NCBI RefSeq assembly: GCF_021740465.1
Contig: NZ_JAIOZR010000023.1
Location: forward strand, 1 to 34,847
DNA from: Chlorobium sp.
GTDB taxonomy: Bacteria > Bacteroidota > Chlorobiia > Chlorobiales > Chlorobiaceae
Direction of reading: 5' to 3'
Length of the DNA stretch: 34,847 bases
Below are positions 30,283 to 34,847 of this stretch, one piece after another. Under the pieces are notes generated by a model. It was not told where the DNA came from, did not search any database, and saw only the letters and a list, made by a program, of their open reading frames with translations. Each line of letters begins with the position of its first letter. Position 1 is the stretch's first letter. A program made the position numbers and the translations under genes.

Positions 30283-30792
30283 ATGATGAAAAAGCACAAG
30301 CGTGCGGTGAGCGGAAACCGTACCAGCCAGGCATTCCTGTTTGCCTCTGTCGAAATTATTTTTGTTTTGCTTGTTTTCATGCAGCTGCAGGCAGGCATTC
30401 TGCTTGCGGAAGAGTATCGGAACGTGTCGGCCAGGAAGGTGCTGACCTCGACCACCGTGAGCGACGGAAGCAGGATACGGTACCTTCGTGCCGACGATCC
30501 TGAAGTGACCGTGCTCGTTGTCGATGTGCCTCCGGGAGGATCGACAGGGTGGCACAGTCATCCGGTTCCGGTTTATGCCTACATGCTCGAGGGCGTGCTC
30601 GCCGTCGAGATGGAGAACGGAAAAACCTTCGAGTTTCGCAAGGGAGACGCCATTATAGAGGTGGTCAACACCGGGCACAACGGCTACAATCCCGGAAGGG
30701 AAAAGGCAAGCCTCGTGGTGTTCTACACCGGTGCGGTCGGTGTGCCGAACGTGGTCAAGGAGCAGCAGGCAGCAGTTCCCGCTCTGCCGTGA
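30283..30792 (+). CDS. Membrane-anchored cupin-domain protein
   Basis: About 169 residues. A single hydrophobic segment (FLFASVEIIFVLLVFMQLQA, about residues 19-38) acts as a signal anchor or signal peptide. A cupin_2 barrel follows: VTVLVVDVPPGGSTGWHSHP supplies metal-binding His, VYAYMLEGVLAVEMENGK, then FEFRKGDAIIEVVNTGHNGY. Cupins of this size are often metal-binding enzymes or sensors; the substrate cannot be inferred. The start is uncertain (ATG at 30283 or 30286, TTG at 30250) and no strong ribosome site is visible. Confidence 0.75.
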   Translation: MMKKHKRAVSGNRTSQAFLFASVEIIFVLLVFMQLQAGILLAEEYRNVSARKVLTSTTVSDGSRIRYLRADDPEVTVLVVDVPPGGSTGWHSHPVPVYAYMLEGVLAVEMENGKTFEFRKGDAIIEVVNTGHNGYNPGREKASLVVFYTGAVGVPNVVKEQQAAVPALP

Positions 30793-30959
30793 TGCCGACT
30801 TATTGGATGTTCCCCATGTTTTTCGGATTTTTGGGAAGGCTTTTTTTTGTAGAATGAGGAGAAACCGATTCGCTCTACTCCGGCCTTCCGTGCCGCAGGC
30901 AATGAGTGCCGCCATGGCAGCACTCCCGACGCCGCTCGCTCAATGATCCAATAATCTCT

Positions 30960-32813
30960 ATGTACCCGATACCTATGTTTCATCGTGTGTTATCCCTTGT
31001 CGCAGTTCTGCTTTCCATGTTTTTCTCCCTGAGCTCCGGTTTTGCTGCAGGTTTTCTCGATCCTGAAGATGCGTTCAGGCTGAAGGCGGAGTATACCTCG
31101 TCGCGTTCCCTTGTGCTCGACTGGGAGATAGCCGAAGGGTACAAGCTCTACCGTGATCAGGTGAAGGTGATCCTGAAAAGCGGCAAGGCGGATCTGCGCG
31201 TTCCGGCCCTGCCGGCAGGAGAGAGGGTGAAGGATCCCTCAACCGGCGACGAGTCGGTGGTTTATCACAAACAGCTGCATGTCGAGGTGCCGGTTTCCGG
31301 TGCTCCCGGCATTTTTACTGTTAAGGTTGTGTATCAGGGGTGCTCCGATGCGGGGCTCTGTTACCCCCCCTTTATCCGCATGGTCACTGTCGATCCGGCA
31401 AAACCGGGTGTACTGGAGGTTGTCGGGGATCCTGAATCGGGCGGTTTCGGCGGTTTTTCCGTTACTGAAGATGCCGCTGTCGATACCGCCTCGGCAGCCG
31501 CAAAGGATGATGATTTCTCCCTGGCGCAAACGACACTCGAAAGCCGCAGCCTCTGGAAAATCAGCCTGGCATTTCTGCTGTTCGGGCTGCTGCTCTCTTT
31601 TACCCCGTGCATTCTGCCGATGATACCCATTCTCTCGTCCATCATCGTGGGCGACGGCTGCTTCAAAAGGGGGCGCAGTTTCTTGCTGGCCGTGGCCTAC
31701 AGCCTCGGCATGGCGCTTGTCTACACCCTGCTTGGAATTGCCGCCGGCCTTGCCGGAGAGGGCCTTGCCGGTGCGCTTCAGCAGCCCTGGGTGCTTGCAC
31801 TTTTCGCTGTTCTGCTGGTGGTGCTCGCCCTCTCGATGTTCGATGTCTACCAGCTGCAGATACCAGGCATCATGCAGAGCGGCATAGCAAAGACATGCGG
31901 CAGGCTCAAAGGCGGCCAGATTGCCGGCGTGTTCCTTATGGGCTCGCTCTCGGCGCTGATCGTAGGCCCCTGCGTGGCCGCGCCGCTTGCCGGCACGCTG
32001 CTCTACATCAGCCAGACCCGCGACGTGGTTATCGGGGGGGTGGCGCTCTTCTCCATGGCCATGGGCATGAGCGTTCCGCTGCTGCTGGTGGGGCTCTCGG
32101 CCGGAACCCTGCTTCCGAAAGCCGGAGCGTGGATGAACGGCGTGAAATACCTGTTCGGCCTGCTGCTGATCGCCGTAGCCATCTGGATGGTTTCGCCGGT
32201 CATTCCAGGTCCTGCGGCGCTTCTGCTTTGGGGCGCCCTGGCCATTCTCTCGGCGGTGTTCCTGCACGTATTCGACAAGCTGCCCGAAAAGTCCTCCATC
32301 GCGCTGCGTTTCGGCAAGGCGCTCGGCATTCTGCTGCTTCTCATCGGCATTCTGGAGCTTGCCGGAGCGGCATCCGGAGGGGACAACCCGCTTCAGCCTC
32401 TTTCGAGGTTCCGTGCGCTTGCCGGCAAGGGCTCGAACGGTGCAGTTGAGGGGGTGCGGTTTGCCAGGATCAGGAGCGAAGCCGAGCTCGACCGTGCGCT
32501 CGCGTCAGCCGAAAAGCCGGTCATGCTTGACTTCTACGCCGACTGGTGCGTCTCCTGCAAGGAGCTCGAGCACTTCACCTTCAGCGACCCGGAGGTGCGC
32601 AAACGCATGGAAAGCATGACTCTTCTGCAGGTTGACGTTACGTCGAACAGTGCCGAAGACAAGGTGCTGATGAAGCGGTTCTCCATTTTCGGCCCTCCGG
32701 CCATAATCTTTTTCGACGCTTCGGGACAGGAGATTCAGGGCGGCAGGGTAGTGGGATTCATCGAGGCGAAGCCGTTCATTGACCACCTCTCTCGATATCT
32801 TCCCGGTAATTGA
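30960..32813 (+). CDS. dsbD: Thiol:disulfide interchange protein DsbD
   Basis: 617 residues in the three-part DsbD layout, which moves electrons from cytoplasmic thioredoxin to periplasmic targets, including apocytochrome c maturation. A signal peptide (about 1-30) precedes the N-terminal alpha domain with C128/C134 (CSDAGLC). The CcdA-like membrane part (about 200-490) carries C217 in FTPCILPM and C338 in GPCVAAP. The C-terminal thioredoxin-like domain has C530-VS-C533 in DWCVSCKE. All three Cys pairs are intact. The start could be 30960 or 30975. It could serve haem attachment to the c-type cytochrome encoded in this window. Confidence 0.94.
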   Translation: MYPIPMFHRVLSLVAVLLSMFFSLSSGFAAGFLDPEDAFRLKAEYTSSRSLVLDWEIAEGYKLYRDQVKVILKSGKADLRVPALPAGERVKDPSTGDESVVYHKQLHVEVPVSGAPGIFTVKVVYQGCSDAGLCYPPFIRMVTVDPAKPGVLEVVGDPESGGFGGFSVTEDAAVDTASAAAKDDDFSLAQTTLESRSLWKISLAFLLFGLLLSFTPCILPMIPILSSIIVGDGCFKRGRSFLLAVAYSLGMALVYTLLGIAAGLAGEGLAGALQQPWVLALFAVLLVVLALSMFDVYQLQIPGIMQSGIAKTCGRLKGGQIAGVFLMGSLSALIVGPCVAAPLAGTLLYISQTRDVVIGGVALFSMAMGMSVPLLLVGLSAGTLLPKAGAWMNGVKYLFGLLLIAVAIWMVSPVIPGPAALLLWGALAILSAVFLHVFDKLPEKSSIALRFGKALGILLLLIGILELAGAASGGDNPLQPLSRFRALAGKGSNGAVEGVRFARIRSEAELDRALASAEKPVMLDFYADWCVSCKELEHFTFSDPEVRKRMESMTLLQVDVTSNSAEDKVLMKRFSIFGPPAIIFFDASGQEIQGGRVVGFIEAKPFIDHLSRYLPGN

Positions 32814-32926
32814 ACAGATTGCCCGCTGCCGGGGCCGGAGCCTCGGCAAACAGAGGGAACGCGCACGACCCCATCGATTCCGGCCAGTCGGATCAGAAGG
32901 CAGATATCCTCCAGGGATAGAAATAG

Positions 32927-33155
32927 TTACCTCTCCCGATCCTTTCGGCACTCCAGTGCGCGACGAAGCAGCCGGAACGATTTACCGGCTTGTTCGGGCA
33001 GTGCGGAATTGTCGCCGGCAATCATCGCCTGCATCACCTGTCCCTGAAGCGTACCGATGAACATGGTAGCGGCAGTTCCGGCATCGACGGCAGGATCCGA
33101 TCTCGCCTTATACGATTCCTCCGGAAACGATGCCTTTACGACAACGGCTGGACCG
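32927..33155 (-). pseudogene. C-terminal fragment of a TetR-family regulator
   Basis: The last 65 or so codons of a minus-strand frame (SFPEESYKARSDPAVDAGTA, then TMFIGTLQGQVMQAMIAGDN and SFRLLRRALE) match the ligand-binding end of TetR-type regulators. The N-terminal helix-turn-helix is missing, and the frame upstream runs antisense through an ABC-ATPase remnant. I infer that one deletion removed both N-terminal parts of neighbouring genes. Confidence 0.6.
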
Positions 33156-33159
33156 GAAT

Positions 33160-33499
33160 CGACGTGCGGCGGTCCCGTCGCGAAAACATAGGCTTCATCT
33201 TTCAGGCCCATAACCTCATTCCGTTCCTCAACGCCCGCGACAACACCGCCATCGCCATGGAGATCAACGGCGTGCACTGGAAAGCCGCCCGCAAGCGAGC
33301 CCTTGAACTGCTCGATTATCTGTACCTGTCCAACCGCTCTTCAGCGCTGCCGAAAATCCTTTCCGGCGGAGAACAGCAGAACACCATCATCACCGTTACC
33401 CACGACATCCGTATGATCGAAGGATTCGACACCATCTATCACATTGTCGCTGGGCGGCTTTTTGTCGATGACACCGCCACGATAAGCACGACGGCGTGA
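33160..33499 (+). pseudogene. Remnant of a DevA/LolD-type ABC transporter ATPase
   Basis: The frame contains RRENIGFIFQAHNLIPFLNA (Q-loop region) and KILSGGEQQ (signature motif), then jumps directly to NTIITVTHDIRMIEGFDTIY (H-loop region). The Walker A part is missing at the left and about 30-40 residues with Walker B are missing at about 33380. The protein cannot be a functional ATPase. The left edge meets the TetR fragment near 33157. DevBCA-type exporters often neighbour TetR genes, so both are probably debris of one efflux locus. Confidence 0.75.
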
Positions 33500-33546
33500 C
33501 AGACCGCGCATGCCGCCCGGCGGACGCATCACAACCAGCCGAGGCA

Positions 33547-33807
33547 TCAAGGTTTCTTTTTCGGGCCGTATGGAGAGGTCTGGCCACTACCGTCGGAAAC
33601 GCCATCACCGGAGTTCGGTGCCGGGCCTTCGGACTGCGAGGTATCGCCGACTCCTGCCGCAGGCGCGGATTCTTCCTCCTGACCTCCGTTCAGAATTACG
33701 CCCGTAATACCGGCAAAGAACCCGTCGAGCCCCGATCCATAGGCAGGAAGGGCCGTTCCGGCGGCCAGAAGAGCGGAAACCGCGAGAGCGGGAATAAGTT
33801 TTTTCAT
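33547..33807 (-). CDS. Small exported Gly/Ser/Pro-rich protein
   Basis: 86 residues: a signal peptide (MKKLIPALAVSALLAAGTAL, cleavage near AYG), a short hydrophobic stretch (GLDGFFAGITGVILNGG), then a low-complexity acidic tail and a basic end (YGPKKKP). AAAGGAGGCTCAGC provides a strong ribosome site at 33807. The overall plan (signal peptide, short apolar stretch with GG, Gly/Asp/Ser-rich tail) is like the protein at 27209, though direct homology is not clear. It lacks cysteine. No family recognised. Confidence 0.65.
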   Translation of the reverse strand: MKKLIPALAVSALLAAGTALPAYGSGLDGFFAGITGVILNGGQEEESAPAAGVGDTSQSEGPAPNSGDGVSDGSGQTSPYGPKKKP

Positions 33808-34044
33808 GCTGAGCCTCCTTTGTTTTTCTGTTGGGGGAAAGGGATCGGCAGTGGGGTCGTCTCTGCCATACATACAAGCTAACGAACGCTTCACTTATTT
33901 GCGCCGACCGTCGCCGGATTTCCTCGATTTCCGTTTTTTTTTTGCCGGATCAAGTTTTCCTGCGCAAGACGTCAAGGTAATTTTTTTCGGAACCCATACA
34001 GATCGATTCTATTTCCCACTCACAAAAACAGATCCAAAGGTTCC

Positions 34045-34188
34045 AGGGCACCTCTATAAAGTTATTGCGCACCCAAATTGCTGCGTTGGTCGGTGCTCGA
34101 AATCCTCATGTACTATGTGTACACTCCGGTTTCTCCGCTCCGTCCGCCTTGCACTTTGATCGCTCATCACACTTTATAGAGGTGCCCT
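34045..34188. mobile_element. MITE-like element with perfect 18-bp inverted ends
   Basis: AGGGCACCTCTATAAAGT at 34045-34062 is the exact reverse complement of ACTTTATAGAGGTGCCCT at 34171-34188. The 144-bp unit encodes no plausible protein. No clear target duplication is visible. It abuts a fragment of a DUF4143-type ATPase gene. It is probably a non-autonomous element moved by a transposase encoded elsewhere. Confidence 0.75.
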
Positions 34189-34312
34189 TCAGTTCAAGAA
34201 ATTCCTGCCATGGAATACCCGAATTTCCGATCAGCAACACCTTGTGCTCCAGAACGAAATTAACCTCATAATTTCCATGACGCCAGTAATACAGGTTGAT
34301 TTCGTCGGTGCG
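34189..34312 (-). pseudogene. Fragment of an AAA ATPase DUF4143 C-terminal domain
   Basis: Reading the minus strand from about 34304 gives DEINLYYWRHGNYEVNFVLE and then HKVLLIGNSGIPWQEFLELK, resembling the nuclease-like C-terminal domain of DUF4143 ATPases (YYWR...EVDFVLE). The segment that normally lies between VLE and the last strand appears deleted, and the ATPase part is missing. The frame runs into the MITE-like element on the left and a palindrome on the right. Confidence 0.5.
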
Positions 34313-34316
34313 ATTT

Positions 34317-34356
34317 TACTCAGCCTATTGAGTAATTTTACTCAATAGGCTGAGTA
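34317..34356 (+). terminator. 40-bp near-perfect palindrome with trailing T-run
   Basis: Arms of 19 bp (34317-34335 and 34338-34356; right arm TTACTCAATAGGCTGAGTA) flank a 2-base TT centre with no mismatch. Each arm also holds a shorter inverted repeat TACTCA/TGAGTA. TTTT follows on the plus side, so it could act as a terminator, but the very short loop and internal symmetry also fit a protein-binding or insertion-derived palindrome. Confidence 0.45.
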
Positions 34357-34360
34357 TTTT

Positions 34361-34714
34361 ATCGAACAGAGCAACCTTTGCCCTGACGTTACTGCGAGCG
34401 CGGGAAAGATTGTTTTCACCTTCAGTTACGCGCTTACGGTACGCATAATTCAGGCCTCAACACCTGATGAAATCGCTTCAGTTTATGTTCTCATGCCTGA
34501 ATACCTGGCGAAATTGGGTATTGATATCTGTTTTCAGGGTTTCGATGGGGCGGTTGACTGTTTGCCCGCTGTTTCGGTGGCTCTCGCTGGCTGACCCTTA
34601 TAGTGGAGAATATGGCTATCTTTCAGGATGGATTATCGAAAAGGAGGTCTCAAAGGAAATGAAAAAACAGGTTGTGAACTCAAAACGTCCAGTTCTCTGG
34701 GGGATACTCTATAG
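34361..34714. other. Unassigned region left of the IS element
   Basis: No gene is supported in these 354 bases. A short minus-strand frame of about 44 residues (NNLSRARSNVRAKVALFDKI, ending in the adjacent palindrome) looks like a protein remnant but is not recognised. TTATAGTGGA at 34598-34607 and CTATAGTGGA at 34709-34718 are 111 bp apart and may mark ends of old insertions. Confidence 0.3.
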
Positions 34715-34774
34715 TGGACCCGGATTTTCAAACAAAGGTTTAAGGTGGTAACTTGCCCAAAAAAGGGACAAGAT

Positions 34775-34847
34775 ATGAGCGAAAAGCACCGCAAAAGTTT
34801 TACGGCACAATTCAAGGCCAAAGTGGCGCTTGAGGCGATCAGAGGAG
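34775..34847 (+). CDS. IS3-type transposase OrfA, partial
   Basis: The frame begins MSEKHRKSFTAQFKAKVALE and runs off the window after EAIRG. This is the N-terminus of an IS3-family OrfA (HTH_Tnp_1) DNA-binding protein. GGGACAAG lies just before the ATG. The IS left end is probably near 34715, where TGGACCCGGATTTTCA begins, but the matching right end lies outside the window. Confidence 0.8.
   Translation, partial: MSEKHRKSFTAQFKAKVALEAIRG

Noticed and set aside
34467-34751. 94-residue plus-strand ORF left of the IS element
   Set aside because: No recognisable domain, composition unlike neighbouring genes, and it runs into the probable IS left end.

Overview
Overall: about 35 kb of bacterial chromosome with two parts of different character. 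Protein content, moderate-to-high GC and a toxin-antitoxin-rich accessory zone beside redox, two-component and exported-protein genes suggest a green sulfur bacterium (Chlorobium-like, Chlorobiaceae). No photosynthesis gene lies in the window, so this is inference, about 60% sure. No rRNA, tRNA or CRISPR array was recognised. Accessory region (1-9.3 kb): a degenerate RAYT transposase is followed by nine toxin-antitoxin (TA) or TA-like modules: AbiEi with a cut-down AbiEii, MazEF, RHH/ParE, DUF2442/DUF4160, RHH/PIN, RHH/MazF, RHH/ParE, RHH/RelE and MqsRA. Most pairs overlap by a few bases and several have a short palindrome or direct repeat just upstream. Two toxins are visibly broken (AbiEii truncated, MqsR frameshifted). 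The region ends in an array of roughly 76-bp repeats, each with two small hairpins. Core region (9.7-18.9 kb): a K+-channel-like protein, SbcD, a malic enzyme with a clear terminator, an Old Yellow Enzyme-type oxidoreductase, SbcC and a small membrane protein. The two SbcCD nuclease subunits are separated by the two metabolic genes. Signalling and redox region (19-28.5 kb): two divergent operons. The minus-strand operon encodes a DUF4405 membrane protein, an OmpR-family regulator and a histidine kinase with an Asp/His-rich sensor loop. The plus-strand operon encodes a c-type cytochrome, a second DUF4405 protein, a PAS histidine kinase and an NtrC-family sigma-54 activator, and is followed by a small exported Ca-binding-like protein and an exported FISUMP-domain protein. 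The most interesting finding is in the noncoding DNA here. The cytochrome operon and the small exported-protein gene share one promoter layout: two tandem dyads of the form CGACC-N4-GGTCG, 20 bp apart, with the downstream dyad 103-104 bp before a sigma-54-type element. This looks like a compact regulon of the linked sigma-54 activator. Separately, 11-bp tandem repeats with a TTAA core occur in the divergent intergenic region and before the FISUMP gene, and may be sites for the OmpR-family regulator. Right end (28.5-34.8 kb): a radical SAM/SPASM maturase-like gene with a small partner, a membrane-anchored cupin, DsbD, collapsed TetR and ABC-transporter remnants, another small exported protein, a MITE-like element with perfect 18-bp inverted ends beside a DUF4143 fragment, a 40-bp near-perfect palindrome, and the start of an IS3-type insertion sequence.
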